This document shows positions 1 through 10,317 of a stretch of DNA of 20,595 nucleotides, piece by piece. Where the stretch lies: NCBI GenBank assembly GCA_027600665.1, contig JADGJL010000462.1:1-20595 (forward strand). The letters run 5' to 3'. Position numbers and translations under genes: made by a program. The notes beneath the pieces were generated by a model, which had not been told where the DNA came from, searched no databases, and saw nothing but the letters and a program-made list of their open reading frames with translations. Each line of letters starts with the position of its first letter. The stretch's first letter is position 1. Source of the DNA: Irineochytrium annulatum (taxonomy: Eukaryota; Chytridiomycota; Chytridiomycetes; Chytridiales; Chytridiaceae).

Positions 1-2920
1 TTCGCATAAACAACCCAAACCCCGTCCCACCCCACCGACCGCCGGTACCGCCCCACCGCGCACCCCGCAGCATATCTTGATGTATCCGATAGTCGTCATC
101 CGAGCTGTCATCAGCGTCATCAGACTCCTCCCTGCTCCGATCCTCCGCACCCTCGCCCTCGACGCCGTGACTTATTAAGTCACGCTCGTCAACGTCGTCG
201 TCGTCCGCGCCCCGCAACCGAACCTGGTGGTGGTGGAGGTGCACGCCGCCGACACCGGGACCAGAAATGCTGGAGCCCTGGCCGCCGAGGCTGCTTGGCG
301 CGGTGGGCGGGTCGTCGCCAATCATAGTGGACATGAGGCCGCGGTGGTTGTGGTGCTGCTGCTGCCCTGTCACGAGCAGGCTGCCGCCCGCGGTCTTAGG
401 ATTTAAGGCCGGAGGTTCGTGGCCTGGCGGAATTGGGGATTCACCGCGCGACGAGGCGAGGGAGGACGAGAGAACGGAGCTTGTCGATGCGGGTTTCGGG
501 GAATTGGTCGTCGAGCGTCGGGAGAGCGAGCTTGACGGGTGTTGGACGTCGAGCTCGGTCGGAGGGTCGTGGGGATGTGGAGAATGCTTAAGCGAAGGCG
601 ACGAGGACCGAGAGAAACCTTAATCGAACGAAGGGGGCTGGTAAGAAGATGACGTGTCAGAAAACGACCCACTTCTTGGAGCAAAAGAATCCCGGAGCTT
701 TATAGGCCGCTGCGGTGTCCCCATCGCCTCGTTGAACAGCTTTGTGAGATTTCGCGGACCGTCATTCTCCACCTTTGTCCCAAGAAGGAACTGCAATATC
801 CGCCACGTCTGAGCAGTTCGATACAAATGCACGTCCGCCGCGGCCTAAGTTAAACAAAACAGCAAATCAATGAAGAAGCAAAGGAGAGAAAGCACGCATG
901 AGGAACCTACCTCCGCATTCTTCGCACACACTGTCCACAAGTCTCGATTTGCGACATCATACCGATGCGCAAGCACGTTAAACGTGAAATGGTTCAATGC
1001 GTCCGGAGCCGTTTCCCACAGGATGCACATTTGCTTCATCAACCCTCCCCGCCCTCCCGCCATGCCGCCATATCGAGACGACCCAGGTTTCTGCGCCGGC
1101 GACTTCGCACCGACAGTGCTACTGCTGTTCATTAGCCCCGGCGAGGCTACAGGTGGCGTCGGCGTAGGTGTCCGTTTCGGTGGCGGTGGGGGCGGCACCG
1201 GTGGCAGCATGCCGGACGCGGAAACGTCGTACGGGGTGACTTCGGGCGGAAATGGGAAGGCTTTGCCGCCGGTGGGCACGTCATCACGGTTGAAGGCGCT
1301 GGCGCTGTTGGGTGTTGGAGGGGTCGTGACCTTTGGCACAGCCAGGGTAATGTCGCCAAACACGTTCCAGGCGACGGCGCAGGTCGGGAGGAGGGCTGAT
1401 GGGCAGAAACCGACCTCGTTGAGGTCCTGGCGGATGAAGTTTCGGTCTTTTGAGACTGACCACATAACGGTCGGGGATATCCAGAGGAAATCTTCGAGAG
1501 CAGCTAAGCACAATATCATGCAGCAAAACTACCTGTCACCAGTCCCTCGTGCTCTTCCACGGCCCAGTCCGGCACGTACGGCCGGCTCAAATCCCACACA
1601 AGAATCCGTTGATCCGTCAATAGCGCTGAGTTCGCGACCTGACGTGACCCAATCCCGGACGCGGTCGCGTAACCCGGCCGCCACCGTACGCGCGCCACGT
1701 GCGCCATGGTCTGAATGTGATACTTCGCCTTCCTCGACTCAGATTTGGTGTCCCACACCTTAATGATGCGATCTCTGCCGGCGCTAGCAACGAGACAGCC
1801 GTCAGGGTTCCAATCAACGGTGAGAGCTTGCCCGCTGTGGCTTCCCACGCGGCGCTCGACCTCGTTCGGACGTCGGATGTCCCATTTCTGAGCGCATTCT
1901 AGTTTTTACCTACAAAAGGCATCTTACCTGCACGGAGCCATTCTCGAAGACTGCGATAAACTCGTTCGGATTCACCGGACTGAACTGAACATCGCGAACG
2001 CCTTCGGCTTTTCCTTCAAACGTTGCCCGCGAGTTGGCCCGTGACCGAACATCCTAGGTCGTTCAACATGAGGCAGAATTTAACAAAATACCCAAAGTTT
2101 TATCGTCCAATCCTGCGAGGCGCTAAGGAAGAGCCCGTATTCCGTCGGGTGAAACGAAAGCTTGTTGACAGCAGTGGAGTGTTCCGTTATCACACCCTCT
2201 TGCGGAAGTGTGAGTAACCAACACCAAAGTAATCGAAGCCCACCTTGTTTCTGCATGCCTCTGTTAAGATCCCACACGGCGATTTCGCCATTTGCATACG
2301 CGGAGATGATGGTATTTGGGGAAACTAGACTTTATTAAATTACTGATTACCAGCACAGTAGGAAGCAAACAACAGGCCATGAAGCCAACCAAAATCGACA
2401 TTACACATCCCCTCCTTCCAACGGACAACATTAACTCACAAGCGTTTCCCCACTGCATATCAGTGCATCCAAATTGGGCCCCAGATCTTGACGAGTGCTG
2501 CTGTTGATGCGAGACCGGTACGTGCTGCTGCGACTGCTTCAGGCCCGCACGCAAGTTGATGGCCTCCTCGATCCCGGACTCGGAGACGCGAAGCACCTTT
2601 AGCGCGTCCCTCCCAGCGACCCCTGCCATCCGGCCGTCGGGCGACGCCGTCAGCACATTTATTGGCGTTCCGAGCTTGTATCGTATCGATTTCGACCTCT
2701 TCTGCAGGTGGCTGATGGTAGTGGATGCATTTAAGGCTCCAGCGTCCCTGTGGTTCACCGAGCTGGTAATGGGGGAGGTTGGGGTCGAGACGTTGGCGGT
2801 ATGGTAGGCGAGACGCGACTGCGAGGAAACCGATCTCCAGGGTTGCATTTGCGCGCCCGACGCCGGCGTCGTCGTCTGGATGAACGGGACGTTGGGGATT
2901 CGGGACGCCTGGGATGGCAT
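1..2920 (-). CDS. WDR24: WDR24/Sea2-like WD40 subunit of GATOR2/SEACAT (3' end beyond left edge)
   Basis: In the known family this beta-propeller subunit of GATOR2 (SEACAT in yeast) counters GATOR1 and so promotes TORC1 signalling at the lysosome or vacuole when amino acids are present. Exon model, minus strand: 2920-2440, 2324-2244, 2198-2092, 2053-1928, 1887-1533, 1503-911, 844-673, 618-1; all phases agree, giving about 844 residues so far. WDR24 signatures are visible: an early INVLTASPDGRMAGVAGRD repeat, TEHSTAVNKLSFHPTE, VRDVQFSPVNPNEF, then GRDRIIKVWD, VARVRWRP and VWDLSRPYVPDWAVEEHEG, matching the family order. After the propeller come AWNVFGDITLAVP and YRTAQTWRIL, typical of the helical region. 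The remainder to the left edge is a Ser/His-rich then acidic linker, so the C-terminal RING lies outside the window. The exon 5/6 junction (29- or 41-nt intron) and the last intron (672-619, which removes an in-frame TAA) are less certain. The ATG at 2920 is the first good start. Confidence 0.9.
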
Positions 2921-3608
2921 CCTAGTGACGAAGCGACGAAATTGACCGCGTAGTGTCTGAGCAACATCGGCAACTGACTATCAGATGTATTAATACAAAG
3001 TGTCATTCCCCATCAGCGAAAGGTTTTATCAATGCATATTATCAGTTTGCCCTGAATTTCCTCCTTTTGCAAGCGACTGCTTTCAAACCTCCTTCATCCA
3101 AGATACCACTTGGATGCCGACGTTATCTCGATTGCCAATCACAGACGGAATGATGGCATCACATGCATAGGGAAAAAAGAAAAACTAACGAGCTAACTCT
3201 TCCAAGTTAACATTATTACATCGAACTGTCGTAAAAGCTTGTCATTACTCTTACCACGTCGATGAAGTTCAAGTTAAATATTCTTGGCCGCGTCGTAACG
3301 ATAGTTCGACATATGTGGGGCCGATGACGCGTCTCTGGTTGGACGCGGGCCATGTCCCCACCGGAGTATTCACTTTTACGACGACAACGTCGCGGTGAAC
3401 CTTAAACCTACCGTCGCGAGAGATCAGGCTCCCGCGGCATCATCAGTAAGCGAGGCGTCTTCGGTCCAGCACAGCTCGCGGCATCAACGGAGACTTTCGC
3501 CGGGATTTTTTTTGGGTGGGCGCCCTTGCAGACCACCTTAATACAAACCATCAACTCGTCATCCGTCGCTCGACCGACCGACCGCCCGCCTACCTGACGC
3601 CCTCCGAC
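2921..3608. promoter_or_regulatory. Divergent intergenic region (WDR24 / La-motif gene)
   Basis: About 690 nt separate two start codons pointing away from each other, so the stretch must hold both promoters and both 5' UTRs. It has AT-rich patches around 3160-3290, a GC-rich part nearer the plus-strand gene, and a T run at about 3506-3514. I see no convincing TATA box or named operator and no open frame that looks coding. A shared bidirectional promoter is inferred from geometry only. Confidence 0.5.
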
Positions 3609-6170
3609 ATGACCGAGTCCTCGGACGCTGCCTCGGCGGCGGCGGCATCATCGTCGGCGTCCGCGTCGGCCGCCAACGTCTGGAAAGTCCGTATGGATGC
3701 CCAGCAGCAGCGACAGGATCAAGAGCAGCAGCGCCAGGCCGAGGAGAGGAGGGCGGAACTGGCCCGGCAGAGGGAGGAGAAGGCGAAGAAGGATGCCGCG
3801 CGGGAAAAGGCGCGCAGGGAGCAAGAGGAGAAGGAGGCCGCGGAGGGTTTCGTGAAGGTGAAGAGGAAGAGCAAAGGCCCGTCTGCCACGGAGAATCGTG
3901 GCGCGGACAGGGACCGTCCGCCCCCGACGCAGTTCAGGCGGCCAAAGGACGCATCGACGGACGAGTCGTCGAAGAAGTCCGCGGACGGCGGCGCGAAGGC
4001 CTCTCCCGCCGCGGGCTCGGAAGAATCGGCCCCTGTGGCCGAGTCATCACCATCGGCATCGGCGTCCGTGCCCGTTGTCACCTCGGACGCGGATGGGAAG
4101 GCCGAAGTTATCATCAAGAAGGCCGGGCCTGGCCCCGCTAAGGTGAGGATTATCCTTTGTTTCCCTTAAATTTTTTTTTCTTTGCTTCTCTTTGTTCCTT
4201 GACCCCTTCCTGACATTGGTAAATGTAGATTGTTCAAACGAATGCGAGAAGCGAGAATTTGCTAACCGAGAAGCCGGCTACCGCGCAACGTGCTGCCCAG
4301 CTAGCAACCTGGCCAACCCTAGCTGCCGCCACCACCATTTCACCTTCCCCGTCTAACGCGCCCTCGCCTACCCCGCCCCACGCGCAACTCCCTTCCTCAT
4401 CGCTAAACGCGACACCAGCTCGATCCGCCGCCGTCGTCTCGCCAACACCCCATACCAACGTGTCCTCCGCAATCGGCAGCCCGACACACACACCATGGCA
4501 AACAGCACCCGTGATAGTCGCCACGGATCCCGTCGTTGCCGCTGAACCGACACCAAAGGAGGCTGCCGCTATCGCCGCCTCCTCCTCGACCACGAACCCG
4601 GTCCCAGCCACCGAGCCCGCGGCCTCATCTAGTTCCGGCGCGAAGAAGACATGGGCGAAGCTAGACGTCCCGATCCGTTACCCGCCCCCACCGTCTGTCG
4701 CGGCAAAGTCGGGCATGAAAGGAAAATCAAGAACTGGCCCGAGTGCGAACGGGAACGCCGAGGGCGGTGAAGAGGGTGACAATTACTCGCAGAGTCAGGA
4801 GGATGGCGGGAGCGGGCCGCATCCGCGATCGTCGCGCGGTGGGGCGAGAGGTGGTCGTGGAGGTGGAGGTGGTGGATCCAATCGCGGCAACGGCCCGCGC
4901 TCAAATAACGCGTCGCCCGTGCCGCCGAACAATGGCAACTTGGCACCGACCTACAACAACAACGGCAACCAGAGGTCACGATCGGGCTCGGTCGCCTCCA
5001 CACTGTCAGCGGTTACTCTTACGGAGCACGCTGCAGGAGGCTTTCCGATCATTACCATCCCCTTGATGGAAACTCCCGCAGAGGAGGCGGCCGCCATGAG
5101 CCTGCAGTCCCCGACGGCGCTGGAGTCGCCCGAGAACGTGAATTCATACTACCACCAACCCTCGCAGTCCTCGCATCAGCAATATAACTCGCACAACAAC
5201 AATTATCAGTCACGAGGCGGACGGGGTGGGCCCAGAGGGAGGTCTGATGGCGGGCGCGGCGGACAGACCAGGGGTCGTGGCGCTGGGGGCGACAGGATGA
5301 ATGGAGGCGGACGTGGAGGGTCTCGAACCAACAGCTTCATCGGGCTGCCTCAAGGTGGTGTCCCCGGCTACGGGATGATGATGCCGGGTATGCCTCCCCC
5401 GGTCAACGGTTACGTTAACGGGGCGTACGTGCCGATGCCGCCTGCGATGCCGTTCGTTCCGCAGACGTACTACCCGCCGATGAATGCGATGATGGGACCT
5501 GTTATGAGCGATGGGGCTGATGTAGATATTGACACCGTGCGCGGGTGGATCCGGACACAGATGTACGTTGTGAAAATCGCCGTTGATCTTTTCGCTATGT
5601 ATTAACCGCATATGCAGAGAATACTACTTTTCGGTCGAGAATCTTGCCCGTGATCTCTATTTCCGTCGGCAAATGAGCGCCGAGAACGGGACGGTTGCTT
5701 TCCGCGTCATCCTGAACTTCAACCGAGTGCGAAACTACCTCGCCATCGCGAAGTCGAAGGTGTCCGCCGCCCACATCGCGAACCATGCGAACACCACCAC
5801 CTTCAAACCCGACCCGACGGAGAACCCGGACTGGTCCAACGAGTTCGCGCGGGCCTGCATCGCGGGTTCGGAGGCGGTGGAGATTGTTGAGACGGGTTCG
5901 GTAGTTGTGGGTGGGGGTACAGAGCCGGGGCTTCGACGGAAAGAGAACTGGCAGCACTGGATTATACCAGCGGACGGGATCGCCCCGTTACCGCATCAGC
6001 AGCAGCCGCCGCCTACCTACTACCCCCAACAACCGATGATGAACGTACCTTACTTCCCTTCTGGCGTCCCTCCTAATGCGGGCTGGCCCGGGTCTGGGGC
6101 TCCGCCTCATCAGCACCCGAATGGGCCTAACATGATGAATAATGGGATGATGCCGCACACCTGGGGGTGA
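3609..6170 (+). CDS. La-motif RNA-binding protein, LARP1/Sro9-Slf1 type
   Basis: Predicted cytoplasmic mRNA-binding protein that contacts RNA 3' ends or poly(A) through a La motif; relatives act in mRNA stability and translation. Exons 3609-4142, 4229-5562, 5618-6170; 806 residues. The N-terminal ~30 residues are Ala/Ser-rich, followed by a highly charged Gln/Arg/Glu/Lys segment (about 34-85) that should form a long helix or coiled coil. The middle is disordered and Pro/Ser-rich, with two Arg-Gly clusters (about 380-400 and 505-545) of the RGG type. The La motif starts at about residue 622 with IEYYFSVENLARDLYFRRQM and continues through NFNRVRNYL. Its first codon is split by the second intron, and splicing GTACGT (5563) to TATGCAG (5617) restores the diagnostic Ile. 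Only ~150 residues follow, rich in Pro, Gln and Met, with no sign of a DM15 region, so it is closer to yeast Sro9/Slf1 than to animal LARP1. The ATG at 3609 opens the frame after a GC-rich leader. Confidence 0.9.
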
Positions 6171-6286
6171 ACGACGCTGTGTGGCCTTAAGGCATGTTTT
6201 CGGGCTGGTGGCGGGTGATGGGAGTGTACTTTTAACCTTTTAACCACTATTATATTTGAATAACAATCTCTTGACGATTGAAGCTA

Positions 6287-6292
6287 AATAAA
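6287..6292 (+). terminator. Poly(A) signal AATAAA for the La-motif gene
   Basis: A perfect AATAAA lies 117 nt after the stop codon in an AT-rich stretch. It is the best cleavage and polyadenylation signal for the plus-strand transcript. The assignment rests on motif and position. Confidence 0.55.
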
Positions 6293-6380
6293 GTCCTTGA
6301 TAGCATCATATGTGAAATAATTCGAATAGACTTGAATCTCACATCCCGAGGTCCGGTTATGTCGGCCATGTCAATTCATT

Positions 6381-6386
6381 TTTATT
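6381..6386 (-). terminator. Possible poly(A) signal for the BET gene
   Basis: TTTATT on the plus strand reads AATAAA on the minus strand, about 390 nt beyond the BET stop codon. If used, the two convergent transcripts would end close together without much overlap. A 390-nt 3' UTR is longish for this compact genome, so confidence is low. Confidence 0.35.
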
Positions 6387-6772
6387 AGGGAAAGCGAATG
6401 AAAGCATAACGAATCAACGATAAACAATAGCGGACTTCAAATACATATACGCAATCACTTCACAAGCTGATCCCCCAGGACAGCGGCAGCACCCATGCGC
6501 CATTTTTACTCCGTACGTCGTCGTTACCAAACACGGCTTCGATTAAAATTTAATAAGCGCGAACGAGAAAAAATGAGATTAAAACGGTTAGGGCCATCGG
6601 ATACGCAAGATGAAATTGACCACCAGCAAAGCACCACCCTTACTCCTACAAACTCTCAAATATCTACAAACTCGTTCACAACCGCTGCATTTGTCCTTCC
6701 TCTATGACCCTTTTATCCCCGGCTGCCTAAAATCAGCAACACACGATCGACGAGCGCGACAGCGAAGCGCAC

Positions 6773-9597
6773 TCAGTCGCTTCCGCTGCCTGAATCGGAG
6801 TCCGAGCCGGACGAACTCGAGCTCCCGCTGCTTGAATCTTCCTTAGGCGGAGCCGGCGCTTGGGTTGCTATGATAGCGTAAGTCAAAGGCAGTCGTCCGA
6901 AAATGACTAAAATAATACTAACGTGCTGGTTTAGCTTTTGAAGACGACGGCTTTTTCGGCGCTGAGCTCCCGCTCGTGGATCGCCTCGAAGCTGGCTTCT
7001 TCGTTGACTTTGCCACAAACTTGTACAGCTTGTAAAGTACGGCGTTGTCAAGTGAGTCAATGTCGAGCTCGATTTCATCCTGACCGGACTGCTGCGACAA
7101 ACCGTTAGCAATTAAAAATTGGTGCGTCTTCAATAAACGTACGGTATCCAGATGAGGCACGCCGCTTCGTATGATGTCGTAAACGGTCTGCAGTCTCTCC
7201 GGGCTTAAGTCGCCAATTTTCTCACTAAGCTCCTTCTTCTGGTCGTATGTGACCTCCTTGACTTCGTCGTCGCTGACCCCCTTCATCTTAGGAGCCGAGG
7301 ATCCCTTCGGCCGAGAAGAAGACGATTTGTGCTTCTTCGGCTTCGCAACGGGGATGGGCGGAGGTGCCATCATGTGCTGCATTGACGAAGATGAGCTCTT
7401 CTTGTCCTTTTTCTTCTTCTTCTTCGTCAACTTCGCAACCGTTTGCAAAAGCTTAATGAAGTCCATGGGGTTTTGGTGGGCTGAGGCAAAGTTAGAACAA
7501 GATTTGAGTATGTACTTCAATACCATCTTCTTCGGACGAGCTATCGTCTTCGTGATCCTCCCGCCGTGCAGAAACCTTAGACCGGTAGAGCTGCGCACTG
7601 GCCATGTTCCTCCCCCACTTTTTGTCAAACTCCATCTCAAGCTTCTGCCCCATTTCATAAACCGCGGAACCCACGGGGTTGAAGGTGTAGCAGTTCGTAA
7701 ACATTAACCTGACATCAGCCTCAAAGTCTTCCCCGGACATATATCGGCCAGCGTCCGACTTCCTCAATATCGTCGAAAGGTCCATCGGGTTTTTAATGAT
7801 CATCGGGTAGTTCGGGATTCCCAGCTTAATCGGATCGACCGGTTCCAAAAACGGGCTGTTGATGTGGTACAGCTTGTTCTTCATCAGGTCTCGAATGATT
7901 TGTGAGGCGTTTTTCAGTTCTGGCGGTAGCTTCCGCGTCGGTTTCTTCACAACAGGGAGGGCGACATCACGAACAGGCGCCACCGGATCACGCTTCGGTC
8001 GTTGAACAGGTATGGGGACCTCGGAGGGCTAAAGATCGGGTCTTTAATGAAAACATTCCGATATAGGTGGAATATTTCTAATATTTACCCTTTTCTTCAA
8101 GGTCGCTGCGGAGGCACCACCAACCGGAACCTAACAGACATATGCAATTAGTGATACGTCACGCAGGGGCAGTCAGCTCACCGTTGAAGGAAGCTTCTCC
8201 AACTGCTTTTGATAATACTTCTCCATGTTCTGACCAATTTTCCCGATATGCCCATCGCGTCCGTTGAATGTGTAGCAATTCGTGAACATCAGGTCCAAAT
8301 CATCCTTGAACTGCTGATAGGTCTGATACTGGTTGGTGTCTAGCCGTTTAATAATTGTCGAGATGTCAATCGGCTTCTTAATAACATCGAAATAGGTCGG
8401 GATATTCAGCTTCACAGGATCGACCGGGTCTTTGAAGATGCCCGCATCCTTCACCCGTCGAGACGTTTTCATCATATGCGAGCAGAACTTCAGGCGAACT
8501 TTGTCGAGCTCCGTTGGTTGCACTGACGGCGTTGCTTCCATCGATCGAGGACCCGCGTCCGCCGGCTACAACGAGAAGCATCAGCTCCGACGAAAAAACC
8601 TCATCAAAACGGGCAAACGGCGCACCTGATGACCTCCAACACTTGTAGCTTCTGCGCCAGAAGAATGCTCAGCGCCGACGGCTTCGGGAGGCGGCACGGG
8701 CTCCGAATCTTTTGACTGAGTAGGAGCCGGGTTCGCCGCTATCGTCGCGGAGGGGACATGATGGTTTGCTGCCGCTGTCGGTGCCGACGGCTTCGCATCG
8801 GCAGTAATCGCCGCCGCTCCGTTGTTAGCGACCGCCATGACGTCCTTCGCTTCGGAAAGCTTCATGGGCACGTCGTCCCCGTCAGAATCCGAGTCCGAGT
8901 CAGCATCCTGGCCATTGTCTGCCGCTCCCTCCACCTTGCTTCCCGTGTTATTCACGGTGGCGACGGCCCCGTTTACTATTGTCGAATGCGTCGGGGCTGA
9001 AGCGCTGATGGAAGTCGCTGGCCCGTTGGTAGCCGCCGCCGCCGCCACCCCGCCGTTCACAATCGAAATTGTTGGCTGCGCCGAAGGGGATGCGGCGGCA
9101 TCCCCGTCGGCCTTAACCCCCTCCATAGCATCCCCCGCTGGCGTACCGTAACTGTCCCCGTCCGTCCGAATCACCCCGTTGTCATCCATCATCTCTGCCC
9201 TGGCGTCCCCGTATTCCGACACTTTGCCATGCTCTGCGTCGGCTTGGGGCCCTAGCGAGTTGTGCCCCGTAGAAGCGGCTGTCGACAGCTGCGTCTCCCT
9301 TGGCGAACGAGCCCCACCCATCGACAGATCCGCTGCCGCTGACGTCGATAACGACACCGACGGAACCCCATTGGCGGCAGCCCCATCGCTCGACGAGGAA
9401 TCCCCACTGTCGCTCGACGAGGACGAATCCGACTGCCCCTTCCCAGCAGATCCATCGGCGTCCATAGCGCTGGCGGGAGCGGCGGCGTTGGCGGGGCTCC
9501 CGTCGACACCCGCACCACCCTCGTCAGCCAAAGAAGACTTCACTCGCTTCGACTCAGAGTTGATGGTGTCATCGCCCTCCCGCTTCATCGTCGGCAC
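6773..9597 (-). CDS. BDF1: BET family double-bromodomain protein (Bdf1/BRD-like)
   Basis: Nuclear reader of acetylated histones that in fungi works with TFIID and SWR1-type complexes. Exons, minus strand: 9597-8626, 8565-8182, 8130-8089 (42 nt), 8028-7524, 7480-7143, 7091-6923, 6867-6773; 834 residues. Residues 1-324 are acidic and disordered, with a basic patch SESKRVK near the start and Ser/Asp runs. Bromodomain 1 spans about 346-450, with KDPVDPVKLNIPTYF and MFTNCYTFN; Asn425 is the expected acetyl-lysine contact. Bromodomain 2 spans about 503-605, with LEPVDPIKLGIPNYP and DVRLMFTNCYTFN; the contact is Asn583. A Lys-rich stretch and the ET domain (about 711-775, VTYDQKKELSEKIGDL...DEIELDIDSLD) follow, then a Ser/Lys tail and a Ser/Asp/Gly C-terminus. 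The 51-nt intron 7142-7092 is stop-free and in frame; it was removed because it has a GTACGT donor and a TGCTAAC branch site and because the ET domain is then of normal length. Divergent from the FUN14 gene. Confidence 0.92.
7092..7142 (-). other. In-frame, stop-free 51-nt intron in the BET ET domain
   Basis: Reads GTACGT at the donor, TGCTAAC about 14 nt before the acceptor, and ends GTCGCAG followed directly by CAG (a NAGNAG tandem acceptor). The 17 codons contain no stop, so a gene finder could read straight through. Retention would put 17 residues into the loop just before the conserved DEIELD of the ET domain. Confidence 0.75.
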
Positions 9598-10317
9598 AAG
9601 GATGCTGCAGTTGGCTGGTCTGCCCGGAGGGGAGGAGGTCCGCAGAGACGAGCGATGAGCAGAGACGATGGAATGCGTCGTTGCTGTCGCAACTTTTTTT
9701 TGTTAATCGGACACGTTCAAGCCGCTCCCCCTCAGTCCGCACGCATCGAAGCGGGAACGGACCGCTGCCAGATGAAGCTCGCATCCTCGGGCGATATAGC
9801 GAATGCCGATGGGGGATTTGCCACTTTTTCAGGATCCTGGCTGTCTGCGGGCGAACCGGAGGCGTAAGCAGTGGACGCAACAGGTCGATTGCGTACTCTC
9901 GAATGCGGGGGACGCCTGGATGAACTCCAGGCATCGGGGTGATGGCAGGTACATTCAGTGGGGAACGTTGTTATCCCCGTTCTTGCCTGATTTCGTTTGA
10001 GCTTCGTCACGACGTGGATTCAAACCGCGCGATGTTGATGGAAAGGGGGTTTACCGTGCGGTATCTTTCGCTTTTCTGTCTGAAAGGTTTTTCTGCGAGC
10101 ACACGCTCCGGACTGTTGGTGCCCTGTTGAGACTTCAAGATGCTCTTCCTAGTTTGTTATTTATTTTTCGTTGGTTTAGCCCTAGGTAGTCAGGGATCTT
10201 GGAGCTGAAGTTTCGGTTTTAAAATTTATGCCCAGAGAAGCATCACGCAAAGAAAATTAGTACAGCTTCCATTTGTCTTCCTCTTTGTTTCCTGCAAGAT
10301 CTTGAGGAAAAGACAGC
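9598..10317. promoter_or_regulatory. Divergent intergenic region (BET gene / FUN14 gene)
   Basis: 720 nt between two start codons facing away from each other; it must carry both promoters. The half next to the BET gene is GC-rich, and the half next to the FUN14 gene is AT-rich with T runs (about 10140-10260). I see no certain TATA element and no coding frame with credible composition. Confidence 0.5.

Larger units (their letters stand above)
6171..6772. other. Convergent intergenic region (La-motif gene / BET gene 3' ends)
   Basis: Holds the 3' UTRs of the two flanking genes, which point towards each other. It is AT-richer than the genes. A plus-strand AATAAA and a minus-strand AATAAA are listed separately. 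The short open frames here have no recognisable protein character. Confidence 0.6.

Noticed and set aside
870..1763. Plus-strand open frame of 297 codons
   Set aside because: Overlaps WDR24 exons that match the family across several WD repeats; the plus-strand translation is low-complexity Pro/Gly/Arg.
7386..7436. CTT/TTC repeat tract as a possible microsatellite or regulatory repeat
   Set aside because: It is the antisense of the poly-Lys and poly-Ser run in the BET protein, so it is explained by coding.
8822..9658. Plus-strand open frames opposite BET exon 1
   Set aside because: They mirror the acidic Ser/Asp/Ala-rich N-terminus of the BET protein and show no domain.
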